Assembly: GCA_032164245.1 (NCBI GenBank)
Contig: JAVMKO010000006.1
Span: 2,247,001 to 2,311,000, forward strand
From: Sternotherus odoratus
Lineage: Eukaryota; Chordata; Testudines; Kinosternidae
Direction: 5' to 3'
Length of the DNA stretch: 64,000 nt
Shown here: positions 43,879-55,033 of the stretch, piece by piece
Position numbering within the stretch: the first letter of the stretch is position 1
Layout: each line of letters begins with the position of its first letter
Made by a program: the position numbers and the translations under genes
Notes under the pieces: generated by a model
Seen by the model: only the letters and a program-made list of their open reading frames with translations
What the model was told of the DNA's origin: nothing
Databases searched by the model: none

Positions 43879-43955
43879 GGAAAGGTGTTAGCTTATCTTT
43901 TGTTTTAGCTTGTGAATTTTCCCTATGCTAAGGGGGAGTTTTGTTCCTGTTTTTT

Positions 43956-44642
43956 TGTCATCAATGTAGTGTAAGTAGAGAAGGGGTGTGAGTGGACAGG
44001 AGTTAAGGAAGCTGAGAAAACTACAATGCATTGACACAAGAAGACACAAAGACACAAGAAGAAATAGTTCTCTTTTCTGTTTGGACTCTCACAAGGCTTG
44101 GAGCTAAGAAGTAAAAGCAGGGATCCCCCAGGTCAACCCGTTACCATGAAAGACATTCAGGAGACCGATTATGAGAATTGTCACCTTCTGGAACCACAGA
44201 CTGTAACTCATTTGTGCATACATGTTGCTGCTTTAACTTGCAAACAACTCCCATTTCTTTTCTTAGTTAATAAATGCTTAGTTAGTTTACTATAGGATTG
44301 ACTATCAGCATTGTCTTTGGTGTGAGAGTTAAGGTACAAAGTGATCTGGGGTAAGTGACTGGTCTCTTGGGACTGGAGCTTGAACCTTTTGTGATTTTTG
44401 GTGTAAGTCACCATTTATCACCAAATCCAGCATGCCTGGGTGGCAAGAAAAATTGGAGAGTCCGAGGGGACTGTCTGGGACTCCATGGTAAGACTGGTAT
44501 AGGGCTTCAGGAGTTCACACTGGTTACTGGGTTGGTGAAATTGAATTACAGAACATACCACTGGTTTGGGGTCTCCACCCTGCTTTTTGTCTGCCCTGAG
44601 GTTGGCATTCACGGTGGTTAACCACTCCAGACAGCATGACAG
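43956..44642 (+). mobile_element. LTR 3' part (poly(A) region and U5)
   Basis: A poly(A) signal at TTAATAAATGCTTAG (44,268-44,282) is followed by GTGATTTTTGGTGTAAG, ACTGTCTGGGACTCCATGG and a U5-like end CACTCCAGACAGCATGACA, which closes in CA. This matches the layout of a common reptilian LTR as I remember it. The TG start and a target duplication were not found, so the left border is uncertain and the copy may be truncated against the Penelope element. Confidence 0.5.
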
Positions 44643-44945
44643 ATACCATCCAGACAGACACATTATAAATGGATGAATAAAGAAGTAAATGTAATGACAA
44701 CTGAACACTGTCATTCTCGACAGTAGGGAATCTGATCAGGAGTTGTTAAAATGAAAAGAAATATAGCTTGAAAAAATATCAGCTGTGATAGCTACAAAAA
44801 CGTGGCTAGTGAGAAAGGAGTTTGAATGTAAATGGCAAAGTTAAAGGAGAGCTATGTAGGTGAAGCTGCCCACAGGCCATGGGTATGCAGCCCACACAGA
44901 CAGACATAGGAGAAGACCCAGGTTTGCTCTCCCTCAACTAATTTG
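44643..44945. other. No recognised feature
   Basis: AT-rich spacer; nothing recognised. Confidence 0.35.
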
Positions 44946-45070
44946 GGTGGGATTTTCAAAAGCCTCAGAATCTGCCTAACTCTGCTCCCACTAAAGCCAA
45001 TGGGAAATTTACCACTGATTTAAAAGACAACAGAGCTAGGCCAATGGTGGATGCTTCTGAAAATCCCACC
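44946..45070. mobile_element. Small MITE with 18-bp inverted ends
   Basis: GGTGGGATTTTCAAAAGC at the left and GCTTCTGAAAATCCCACC at the right are inverted repeats with one difference. The interior contains CCACTAAAGCCAATGGG. Related sequence is near 1,040 and 54,650-54,960. Superfamily and target duplication not determined. Confidence 0.65.
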
Positions 45071-46849
45071 TGCCATGTGTTAGAAGGCTTTCCCTTCACT
45101 GTCTCCTCTGGTTCTTGTCACGCAGACAGAGAGCAGAAGACCTCACGTCTGAAGTGGAGGCAATGCGATGTTCATTGGGGTTAGCTCCAAACAAGCGTAT
45201 CCACAGCTCTACACGCCAGCAGAGTGTTCCCAGTGCTCCATTCCCAGCTCTGACACCATGGAGCCTTGCCTGTTCTCATTTCCCATTCCCCATTTTCCCT
45301 TCTCCCACCTCCTCCTTCTTAGCAGGCCCAAATATACATACAATGAAGGCCCATAGACCCACCTCTTACAACTGAGGGTCATGTTCCATTTTGGGTCCGG
45401 GGTCTTCATCCCATCACTTTTGTACCCCATGGGAGGGGTAAGGGCTGAGGTGCTATGGTCAGGGACGGGCACCTTCCACCCTAAGCCCCTTTGCCCCTCC
45501 CGACTGGTTACTTGACTTTGAAGCAATCTTAAAGTGTGCTCTGACTAACACTTTCACTGCTCTTCTCTGTTCCCATTGTACTAACAAATCCAGCTGACAA
45601 GGCAGAAGCAACATCACAGTGTCTCTGTCCCTGTTTACACATTTTAGTATAAGAGTATCAAAAAGTCAGACCCCAGATTCTATCCCAGGCTATCTACTAA
45701 CACCATGCACAGCTGAGAAGCCGTCACTACATACAGCAACAGTTACCTGCTATCACAGGACTGTTCAACAAAACAGCGGCGATTAGATATGGCAATGCAA
45801 TAAGAAGCTTAGCTGCAATCTTTTGCATTACAGCTGCAGGATACATGTGGCTTTTTTAACCATGACTTCAAGAGAAAACTGCATTACAGCCCTCAAGATG
45901 ACTTGTTCTAGGTCCCAGCAAATGAATAATGGATGGCTGAAAGTGGGTCAGAGTTTATCATACAGACTCTGAATAGTGAACTGAAATTAACGTGCAAAGC
46001 TCTAGCAGCCAAAACTCATAACTCTGCTCCTCTTGAGGGTTCTTGTCATGTCCACAGCAGTGTTCAAAAACTCACAGAGACTCTAATCTATGCTGTAGTT
46101 TTCAATTCATCTGGTGCGGCTTTATTTATGCTCAGGACAATATAACAATTCTGCTTAAACAGCACAAAACACTGCATTTTATACAAAACCCAATTCACGA
46201 CTTTGCTTTAATATTCACGTTTATTTTAATGTGACAGTCTGAACACACAAAAAAAGACAAATAAATAGAAATCAGCCATGCCAACTGTCACTACAGTCTC
46301 TCCAAGCAGCCTGCTGTCTGCTCTTCCATCTCTGCTTCTAGACAGGTGTTCTGTGTTTCTTCCTAGTTCCTTAATCACAGCCTCTGCTTTCGTCCATTGC
46401 CTGATCAACCAGATTTCTTGTTTTCTTTCAGATTCTTTCTTCATTATCCCAAACCATTAGTCACTCTGGAGCCATCTGTGCGACTCTGAACTTTTTCTCT
46501 CTCTGCCAGTTTAATGGAGTCTCACCTCACATGTCGATGCTATAAATGGTGGGCGGGGTAAACCAGAGAGAGCGAGAGAGCTCACGCATTGGTCCGAAAG
46601 ACATGGAACCACATAAGCACTTTGCCTTGGGGCAGGATAAGGTCGATTTGTTACCAGTGATGCTGCTGATAGTTTTCACGTGACAAAGGTGTGTCAGAGT
46701 TCTGGATTTCTATCCAGGTATGACAGAGGAGTCGCTTTGAGCTATTCCTGCACAGGCTCAGCACCAGCCCACCCAGCTCTCGTGTCACTTCCACAGCAAT
46801 GTTCTGAAATGTAAGTGTTACTTTAGCCTAAAAAAACATGCTCTGAAGT
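45071..46849. other. No recognised feature
   Basis: No gene, RNA or clear repeat. Confidence 0.35.
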
Positions 46850-47028
46850 GTCCCTGGCCTCTGTTTGCCAGAAGCTGGGAACGGGTGACAGGGGATGGAT
46901 CACTTGACGATTCCCTGTTCTGTTCATTCCCTCTGGGGCACCTGGCATTGGCCACTGTCATAAGACAGGACACTGGGCTGGATGGACCTTTGGACTGAGT
47001 CAGTCTGGACATTCTTATGTTCTTATAT
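46850..47028 (+). mobile_element. CR1 LINE 3' end
   Basis: GTCCCTGGCCTCTGTTTGCC, AGAAGCTGGGAACGGGTGAC, TCCCTCTGGGGCACCTGGC, GGCTGGATGGACCTTTGGAC and the terminal ATTCTTATGTTCTTATAT form the CR1 3' UTR and its short tandem tail. Confidence 0.88.
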
Positions 47029-47760
47029 CCAGTCTACTGCTAGGTTAAAATTCACCTATTTATGAAAGCTCCAGCTTTCCTATGGTGAAGACTTGTGACT
47101 CAAAGACAGTAGTAATTTGACAAGAAGATAAATGTAACCAGTTTAAGACTGTGAGCTCTTTGGACCAAAAGCCAATGGTCCAACACCCAAGCAGCTGTTG
47201 AACAACCATCGGAAATTATTGTCCAGCAAGGTAGTTGCAGCTGAACAACTCATTTGCACAAGGCCACATTTGTTCCACCTTACCTGGTGATTCACCAGAC
47301 ACACCTGGACTTTTGTTCTCCATGGACATGGAATAAGGATATAAAACAGAACACAGTGATCCCATGCTTTGTCCTCTCTCTTCTCTTCCACCTACATTGA
47401 CGGCAAGGAGAACGCTGGTGCTGAGGAGACTGGTCCCAAGGGTAGGAGGAAAAGTCGGAGTATGAAAAACTGTAACCAACCTGCAGTATCCAGTGGGGTG
47501 AGAAAAACGGATCAATCTAGATGGTGCCCAGTCTATAGGTTGAGAGTTTTAACTGCATGCTTATATTTTATTTTATTTTGGTAACTACTCTGACTTTTTG
47601 TCTATCAGGTATAATCACTTAAAATCCATCTTTTGTAATCAATACACTTATTTTCATGTTCATTGAGTTTGCCGGAAGGGCTTGGTAAATCTGCTCAGGT
47701 TACGAAGGCTGTATATCCACTGTCCACTGATGAAGTGGTGGAGAAATTAATGAACTCGCT
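47029..47760 (+). repeat. Possible LTR-derived sequence
   Basis: A promoter-like GGATATAAAACAGAACAC at 47,337-47,354 is followed 250 bases later by GGTAACTACTCTGACTTTT and TAATCACTTAAAATCCATC, words I associate with a reptilian LTR. No target duplication or clear ends. Confidence 0.35.
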
Positions 47761-48104
47761 GAAGAACGCCTATTCCTGAGGTAGAAGGCTGGGAGATGGG
47801 GGGGTGGACGGGGTGGGGTTGGCTGGTGCCTTGTTCTGTGTGATTCAGGAGTGGATCCGGGAGCATTTGTGCAATGGAGCTGGGTATGGGGCCCCACCTG
47901 CAGTTTTGCTGAGTGATCACAGCACCTGGAGGGGTTTGCTGCTTGCCACCAGGTATCTAAAGCTCTTACTGAGAGATGATTATCTTCTGGCTTGCTTGGA
48001 ACTACTTCCTTCTTTCAAACACCTGGTTCCCCACACCAGACAATTATCTTCCAATTCTTCCTGCACCATCTATCTGAACATCACCCCTCCTCCCCATGCT
48101 TAAG
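47761..48104. other. No recognised feature
   Basis: Nothing recognised. Confidence 0.3.
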
Positions 48105-48205
48105 TTTAGTTTATAACCTCTTTGAGGCAGTGTTTTTCTGCATTTTCTCTGAAGTCCCTACCACATCTCTGAGTGCGACAAAAAGATAAATCAATAAATG
48201 AATAA
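48105..48205 (+). repeat. L2-type LINE 3' end fragment
   Basis: AACCTCTTTGAGGCAGTG, then a TCTGAGTGCGACAAAAAG segment and AAATCAATAAATGAATAAG tail: L2 3' end order with the characteristic AATGAATAA tail. Confidence 0.5.
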
Positions 48206-48760
48206 GCAGGAAAGCACTTTCCTGAGGTCATGCATGGCATGATCATGTGGCAAAGGTGAGAAGACAACCCAGATCTGCTGCCCAGCAAAACCTTGCACCT
48301 TAATCAAAAGATCATCAGGTATAAGGGAGCTAATTCTAGACAAGGGCCAGGCTTAGTCTGTTCTGGATTTGAATTCTGCACATTGGCTTAGCACAATTTA
48401 GTTACATTCTTCATACTATAAAAATAATGTTTAATAAGATTTGTGGGGGTCGGAGTTAAACTCAGAATGTTCTAAGGATATAGATTGGTATTAAACCAAA
48501 GTCATTCTTAATACATCTAGTTTAACTCAATAGTTTTAAAATAGGAGCAAAAGTGTTTGGGTTTCCTGTGGTCTGGGGAGTACTTTTACAAAGCAGCCTA
48601 TACCTCTGTGGGCTCCAGTTTAAATACTTCTCTCATCAATTAGCTTAACTGAAAAGGGATTTCTGTGACTTCAAATCCACTGGGGGGAAAAACAAACAAC
48701 CCTGCTTGTGCACACCGTTGTTTCTTTATATGAACAGAGTGCTGGGGGGAGTGCTAGTCG
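48206..48760. other. No recognised feature
   Basis: AT-rich, no gene or repeat recognised. Confidence 0.35.
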
Positions 48761-48831
48761 GGGAGACCTCAAAAGGCTCATTGACATGTAGATATGTTTA
48801 TATAGTTCATCCAAACATCACCATATCACAG
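48761..48831 (+). repeat. 71-bp direct repeat, copy 1
   Basis: From GGGAGACCTCAAAAGGC to CACCATATCACAG. Exactly identical over 71 bases to 50,637-50,707, same orientation. Bases outside differ at once. Confidence 0.97.
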
Positions 48832-49346
48832 CTCTAGAATAGCTACAGAGCAAACACATCTTGGCGATTGGCAGGTGTCACGTTACTGAAATAATTTGGG
48901 ACCCTATAAATCATTGCTGCAACCAGGGTCCTATAGTGGCACCAAATCTTATGTACAGGGGGTCATAATGGGTGTCTATGACCAGGTTATGGATTGCTAA
49001 TTGTAAATATGGCATTGGTATGTGTGTATCAATTTTGTAGTTAGAGATATAATATTGGCTCTAGACTGTCTGTCTTTCCAAATATTGTGCTCTGCTGGGG
49101 GAGAAGATTCCTCAATATTGGGCGTCAGCTTGGCTTGGGCTGCCTGATGGCCCATTAAGGAACATCAACCACACAATGGACTTTGTATATGCCTGTCCAC
49201 ACCCGAGCTGCTCTAGGAATGTCACTGCCTGGTCAGAAACTGAATCCTGGAGAAGTCTGGTGATTGGACCTTGTGACTGTAAACCTCCATTTTGCAACCG
49301 GACTCTGCAAAAGAAGGAGGAGGGTCTTGGCCCAGAAGACAGAGTC

Positions 49347-49354
49347 TATAAAAG
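49347..49354 (+). promoter_or_regulatory. LTR TATA box
   Basis: TATAAAAG in the middle of the plus-strand LTR, about 270 bases ahead of the poly(A) signal. The position fits an LTR promoter. Confidence 0.7.
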
Positions 49355-49617
49355 CTGGAAGAAGCATTCTCCATTTTGTATTTTACCTCCAGTCTTCAGC
49401 CTGCCTTGTTTCCAGCTTTGGATGGAACTTTGCTACTCTGGGAACTCTGGACTAAGGTGCTGACCCACCCCTAAATGGGGTGCATCCAAAGACTTTGATT
49501 TGAACCTGCAGTTATTCTACCTTTGCTGCAAGCCTGAGCTAAGAGATGTGCCATTACTGCGTGTAATTGATTTCTTTTAACCATTCTTAACCCTCACCTA
49601 GACCTTTTTCCTTTTAT

Positions 49618-49623
49618 AATAAA
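49618..49623 (+). terminator. LTR poly(A) signal
   Basis: AATAAA within CTTTTATAATAAACCTTTAG, conserved in the other copy of this LTR (12,908-12,913 on the minus strand). Confidence 0.7.
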
Positions 49624-50010
49624 CCTTTAGATTTTAGATTCTAAAGGATTGGCTACAGCGTGATTCGTGGGAAGAACCGATTTGTATATTGACCTGGGTC
49701 TGGGGCCTGATTCTTTGGAATTGGGGAGAACCGTTTTCTTTATTTGGGGGATTGGTTTTCATAACCATTGGTCCCCAGGACAGGTGGCTACTGGTGGTGA
49801 TACTGGGAAGCTGGAGTGTCTAAGGGAATTGCTTGTGTGACTTGTGGTTAGCCAGTGGGGTGAAACCAAAGTCTTTTCTGTTTGGCTGGTTTGGTTTGCC
49901 TTGGTGTGGAAAAAACCCAGCTTTGGGCTGTAGATGCCCCTTTGGAAGCAATCTGTCCTGATCTGACACTCACAGTTGGATCCCACCAGGAACAGCACCG
50001 TCACAGCAGG

Positions 50011-50636
50011 GCAAGCGTCTACAATGTTCTTGTAGTTATACTTGGGGTGACCACCTCAAGCAATGAAGAGGGAGTTCACATGCCAAATCAGGTCTTAACG
50101 TCTTAGCTGAAGCTGCCAGCAACAAGTCAGTGCATCTTCTGTTTGGGGGATGTTCTGTGGCCTGTGTCTGGCTAGATGAAAAAAATGGTCCCTTCTGGCT
50201 TTGGAATGAAGACCAACCCATCGAATCCAGCCCAGACTTTGATCAATGCGCTAGGAGAAAGGCTCCAGCTCTGGTTACTAGGATCCTGAACTATCCAGTA
50301 CCCTCCACATCACATTTCTTTAAAACTTGTCCTTATTAAAACAATGCTTCAAAAGGCACAGCTCCAAAGAGGACATGTGACAGATGGCCATCTTGGCTGG
50401 CCTGCTCAGATGAATAACATTTGTCAACATGCTGACAAGTAATTTGTTGTCTCCAGAAGGCTGGTTATAGATAGGCCAAACCATTCCGAATTAAATCACC
50501 ATCTTTAAGAGGAAAATTTATTATTAGCAAATAAATTGGCTTTTTAACTATAAACAAGGGTCTCTTATAATGCCAAATAAATTTGGAACAAGTCTATCCT
50601 TCCTGTCTTGATGGAAAATGAGGAAGGGAAGAAAAA
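50011..50636. other. Mostly unrecognised; possible LINE 3' tail
   Basis: Near 50,145-50,240, CTGTGGCCTGTGTCTGGC and AATGGTCCCTTCTGGCTTTG resemble a CR1/L3-type 3' UTR. No gene seen. Confidence 0.35.
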
Positions 50637-50707
50637 GGGAGACCTCAAAAGGCTCATTGACATGTAGATATGTTTATATAGTTCATCCAAACATCACCAT
50701 ATCACAG
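50637..50707 (+). repeat. 71-bp direct repeat, copy 2
   Basis: Exact duplicate of 48,761-48,831, 1,876 bases further on, same strand, on the other side of the solo LTR. Confidence 0.97.
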
Positions 50708-50844
50708 TCTTCTCTTTCCTCTGCCCCCCATCTCATTCTGCTTAACCCCAAAGTCACCATTCACTCTAAGTGGTGATTCTCCAACTCCTTCATGTGCCTC
50801 TTACCTTGGGTCAGTTTCCACCCAAAGTAATAACTCAGGTTGGG

Positions 50845-51125
50845 TACATAAGAACAGTCATAGTGGGTCAGATCAAAGGTCCATCTCTAGCCCAATATCC
50901 AGTCTGTCAACAGTGACCAGGTCCAGGTGCCCCGAAGTGAGTGAACCTAACATGTAATGGACAAGTGATCCATCCCCTGTCGCCCGTTCCCAGCTTCTGA
51001 CAAACAGAGGCTAGGGACACCATCCGGACTAATAGCCATTGATGTACCTATCCTCCATTAAGTTATCTAGATCTTTTTTTAACCTTGTTATAGTCTTGGC
51101 CTTCACAACATCCTCTGGGTATTCT
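50845..51125 (-). mobile_element. CR1 LINE 3' end
   Basis: On +, ACATAAGAACAGTCATAGTG (tail reversed), then GGTCCATCTCTAGCCCAATA, CAGGTGCCCCGAAGTGAGTG, AACAGAGGCTAGGGACACCA, and the end of ORF2 reversed (GGCCTTCACAACATCCTCTG). Confidence 0.85.
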
Positions 51126-51203
51126 CTGCTGAACAAGGCTGCTCAGCATAAGGTGTATCTCATACACTCAAGTCGGGGGAAGCCACAGAAAATGGGCTTT
51201 GAG

Positions 51204-51257
51204 CCAAAGCCCATGCAAGTCAATGGGAATCTTTTCATTGACTTCAGTGGGCTTTGG
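51204..51257. repeat. Short inverted repeat (MITE-like)
   Basis: CCAAAGCCCATGCAAGTCAA and the reverse complement TTGACTTCAGTGGGCTTTGG face each other across a few bases. This AAGCCCATTGAAGTCAATGG-type palindrome is dispersed in amniote genomes. Confidence 0.6.
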
Positions 51258-53788
51258 AGCAGGCCTATGGTGCATCCACTTGAGGGAAAGAACAGAACTC
51301 AGAAGAGTGAAAGGCAGCATCAGCCGAGCAGATGTTGCCACACCTCTTTGGATGCCAACGTGAACGAGAGCTAGGATAGAAAGCCTGATGAGGATCATGT
51401 GGTGGGAGGGAACTTAGCTTTTTTATACCCTAAACTAGAGAGTCAATTATGTTTAGTGGTGAGGAGCTAGTTTTTGTTTACCCTCGTTACCATAAATGTA
51501 ATTTGACATCACAAAATAAAAGCGGTGGGTTTTTTTAATTGTCATGTGTTAAGATGAGTATCAAAGATGAAATGAGACATCATGAATAGATTCATTTTTA
51601 TGCGATCAGTACCTCAAAAGAAACAGAAGAATCTTTTTATGCAAAAGAGGGAACAAAACATTTCCAAAGCCTATCACAGACAGAATCAATGTCTGTGCTC
51701 TACAGCAAATCCAATTTTGGGCTTATTTTTCAGGAAAATGACAAACAAGTCCAGACTTCATAATATAGTCCATAAAACACAACAATAGACTGAAGCAGCA
51801 GCCATAAGTAATGCGTAACAATTTTGTTATTTAAACATTTAATGCAAGAGACCTGGCGAGTTAGTATGGGGTGGTTTTTTTGCAGATCTATTTTGAGTGT
51901 TTGCAGAACTGAGCAACTGTTCATCTGCCCACACTTGGAAATTATGGCCTTAGAGTAAATTGTGGATGTAAAAGTGTTACCTGAAAAATGCATTGCTTTA
52001 TGCAGAACAAACAATTCTGATAGGTAGATAAGTGAGGGAGAAAGTGCTGCTGTTTTTAGAGACAACCAGTTTCTCCAGAGCCCAGGGAAACCATCCGTAT
52101 CTTTTTCTTGTCTTTTCCTTGGCCTGCATTTGAAATGCACCATTCACTATTAACAATTGGTCTTGTTTCAAGTGGCAACTCCAGGGAAGAACAAAATAAA
52201 GTGTTTTTTCCTTGTGACAGCCCTGATTAGTATGTATGTTCAAATGCATCAACCTAATGAGGCAGTTTCATTACAGCAAACTACTGTATTAAGTATTCTG
52301 GAAGCTTCAGAACATCCGAAGAATTTTGAGGGGCCGGGGGGAGGAGGGAGAGAGCTATTAGTTAAACCCAGTCATAATGTAATAACAATGACTGCCAAGA
52401 AATATGTTGGTTTCACTAATAACTGCTGTATGGAATGCAGAGAGAAGAATTCTACCATACTCATATTTTATTTCAAGGCATGAATAGCAACAATCTACTT
52501 TCTAAACAAGGCAGATCATGGAGAGCTTCTGCACTACAAGGTACGATCTATCACACTGGAGACAGGAACATCTGAACCACACATTAAATTAAGCAAGATG
52601 AGAAAAGGCACATTCCTCTCAAATGCCACCAACGCGACAACGACTTTGTGTTTTCCTTCTGCATTTGGTTATTACAAATAAGATTGCAGTGGAAGTTGGT
52701 TGGGGTGATAGGTCAGTTGCTACCTGGCAGTGGGAAAGTAGCTGAGTTTCCTGGCATGTTCACAGTTAGGGATTTTGGCATAGAAGTGTCTGAAAGCAAT
52801 ATTTAAACATATCGGGGAGGGTGTTGACTGTAGTGAGCCTTTAACCCTTGTCTAATTGTAACTAACTTGCAACAAAGTTCAGCAGAATGGTTGATCCGGC
52901 AATGCAATGGGGCTCTGGAGAGAGGGGTTTAGTTCCATTTCCTTCAACAGACCCCTCTGTGATATTGGGTAAATCATTAACATTAGTTAATTTTGAATGG
53001 TCACTGCCCCAGCAGCTCTAGCTGAAAGAATAAACTACTCCACCAGTCACTGGTAAACTGAGGCACAGCTGCATCTTCATGATAAGAAGGTAAGTAGATA
53101 GTTACTAAGTGATAATTGTGGGACTCCACTCTCATCGTTACATTTAATAGGTAATATATAAATTCACCAAAAGATAATTCATATAACTAAGAGATCACTG
53201 GAAATAGTGCAATAGATGTAATTGTAGGGGTCCCAGTAGGCATCATAGGGGCAAGAGATAAATTAATCTATAACCGGATGCAATCCTGGCTTCCCACCAC
53301 CCACAGACAAGCATCCAATTACTTCCTAGGAAAAGCCGGATTCCACTAACCAGATGTCTATGTTATTAATAAACTTTATTATGAAAGATGACAGGGATGG
53401 GGGAAAACTCAATTATGTAAATAGATTAGTCAATATAAATTCTATGCCTGGCCTGACAACCCTCAATGTCCTTCCCTAGGATCGCGGCTGGCTTCGCAGT
53501 CGCTCTGTTAATAAAGCAACCCGAGGGCATCACTGAGAGCTGTAGATTACGTGATGCATCTCTCAAGGCCAGGTCCCATTCCAAGGGGGTCAGATGCTGC
53601 AGTTACTCTCCCAGAGCTAGTGACAGCAATGGGAGAACTCAGTTACGCCACCTTAGTTCCTGGCCAGGTGAAAACGCAGATGGCCCAGTGCTATATTTGT
53701 AATGAACGAGGGTCCAGGGCTCAAGCAATTAGATGCTGGGCCTCAAGGAATGTTTTTTATTTCATAACTGATTCAGCGAGCCCAGAAG
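51258..53788. other. No gene; one possible SINE scrap
   Basis: Near 52,900-52,985, CCCCTCTGTGATATTGGGTAAATC resembles the body of a tRNA-derived SINE (words split by decay). Otherwise unrecognised. An ATTAATAAACTTTATTATG at 53,365-53,383 hints at an LTR end without support. Confidence 0.3.
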
Positions 53789-54250
53789 CGCCGGGGGCTC
53801 CGAACGGCCAGGCCCGGAGGCGCCGGGGGGCTCCGAACGGCCAGGCCCGGAGGCGCCGGGGGGCTCCGAACGGCCAGGCCCGGAGGCGCCGGGGGGCTCC
53901 GAACGGTCAGGCCCGGAGGCGCCGGGGGGCTCCGAACGGCCAGGCCCGGAGGCGCCGGGGGGCTCCGAACGGCCAGGCCCGGAGGCGCCGGGGGGCTCCG
54001 GACGGCCAGGCCCGGAGGCGCCGGGGGGCTCCGGACGGCCAGGCCCGGAGGCGCCGGGGGGCTCCAAACGGCCAGGCCCGGAGGCGCCGGGGGGCTCCGA
54101 ACGGCCAGGCCCGGAGGCGCAGGGGGCTCCGAACGGCCAGGCCCGGAGGCGCCGGGGGCTCCGAACGGCCAGGCCCGGAGACGCCGGGGGCTCCGAACGG
54201 CCAGGCCCGGAGGCACCGGGGGCTCCAAACGGCCAGGCCAGATGCGCCAG
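53789..54250. repeat. 33-bp GC-rich minisatellite, about 14 copies
   Basis: Unit GGGGCTCCGAACGGCCAGG followed by CCCGGAGGCGCCGG. Most units are 33 bases, so the frame stays open and encodes GAPNGQARRRR repeats on + and matching repeats on all minus frames. Substitutions mark single units (GGTCAGG in one, CGGACGG in two, CCAAACGG in two), and the last units lose one or two G. Confidence 0.96.
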
Positions 54251-55033
54251 GGCTCCCTTGCAAAAATTAAGCGTGAAGGCGGCATTTCTGCAAAGCACAG
54301 GCATGGAGTTCCCCTGCTGGGGGGAATAGCTTTGGCTCTGACTTGATCTCCTGTAATCTCCAATAACCTGATCTCTACATCCCTCCATGAACTGAAAGTC
54401 TGTTTCTAGTCTGAGACGGGACAGTTCGCACGGCATCCTGGGGCTCCGTGTCTCACCATGATTTCACTATCAAATCTGCACCTTTTACAGGAGATTGGGT
54501 TTTTTTCCATTCTAATGGGCAGCCTGGCAAACTGTCGGAGATCTGAACCCCACACTTACTGCTGAGTGTAGAAATCCTGAAATCCCAGCTTTATTCATTC
54601 CCTCCTGCACACCATCACCTGTCATAAGGGTTCTGGAGAGCAAATCAGGCCCTCGGTTATATTTGTACAACCCCATCTCCTGCAGTGATTTTGAAAGGTG
54701 TTTAGCTGCCTAAAGATGCAGAGAGATGCCTGCCAGGAGTATCACAAGTGTCTAACTGCTATTGGTTTCATTGCAGGTTAGATACTTGGGCAGTTTTGAA
54801 AATCCCACTAGGTACCTATCTGCATGTTTAGCCACCTAGCTACCATGCAAATCCCACCCGCGGGGCCTGATTCTGGGATGCTGGGCACCCAAAACTCCCA
54901 TTGAAATCACCGAATGCTGCAGGTGACCAGAACTTTTGAAAATCGGACTCTGTGTGTGGCCTGATTTTTTATACTAATCAGAATTGTCCGTCACTTTGTG
55001 TATCACCATGAGTGTGTTGTTTCCACCTATTAC
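54251..55033. other. No gene; dispersed repeat piece
   Basis: At about 54,690-54,930, GCAGTTTTGAAAATCCCACT, TAGGTACCTATCTGCATG and AACTTTTGAAAATCGGAC belong to the same dispersed repeat as 1,040 and 44,946. The remainder is unrecognised. Confidence 0.4.

Larger units (their letters stand above)
42412..43955 (-). mobile_element. Penelope-like retroelement, 5'-truncated, with nested hAT
   Basis: Minus-strand order: C-terminal GIY-YIG coding region (43,878-43,417), a stem of TTAGAGATAACAAG and its complement (43,365-43,416), interruption by a hAT element (42,573-43,342), then the tail with CATGCATCCGATGAAGTGGG and ending near AGACTAACACGGCTACATCT. The reverse transcriptase part upstream is missing. 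Other tails of this family are at 17,958, 34,426 and 39,593. Confidence 0.88.
48876..50005 (+). mobile_element. Solo LTR, copy 2 of the 12.5-kb family (TSD GCAGG)
   Basis: Starts TGTCACGTTACTG and ends CAGCACCGTCACA, with GCAGG at 48,871-48,875 and 50,006-50,010. It is the plus-orientation relative of the LTR at 12,526-13,637 over its full length, more diverged in the first 250 bases. A TATA box (TATAAAAG, 49,347-49,354) and poly(A) signal (AATAAA, 49,618-49,623) define U3, R and U5. No internal gag, pol or env sequence is next to it, so the provirus has been reduced to one LTR. Confidence 0.93.

Noticed and set aside
48761..50707. 71-bp repeats as LTR target duplications
   Set aside because: The LTR has its own 5-bp target copy (GCAGG) and starts 45 bases inside the first repeat; 71 bp is far too long for an integrase target.
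53789..54250. CRISPR-like array
   Set aside because: The units are directly adjacent with no spacers, the sequence is vertebrate-like, and there are no cas genes.
53551..54436. 239- and 224-codon ORFs resembling repeat proteins
   Set aside because: They arise from a 33-bp minisatellite, whose unit length keeps every frame open; no start context or non-repeat domain.
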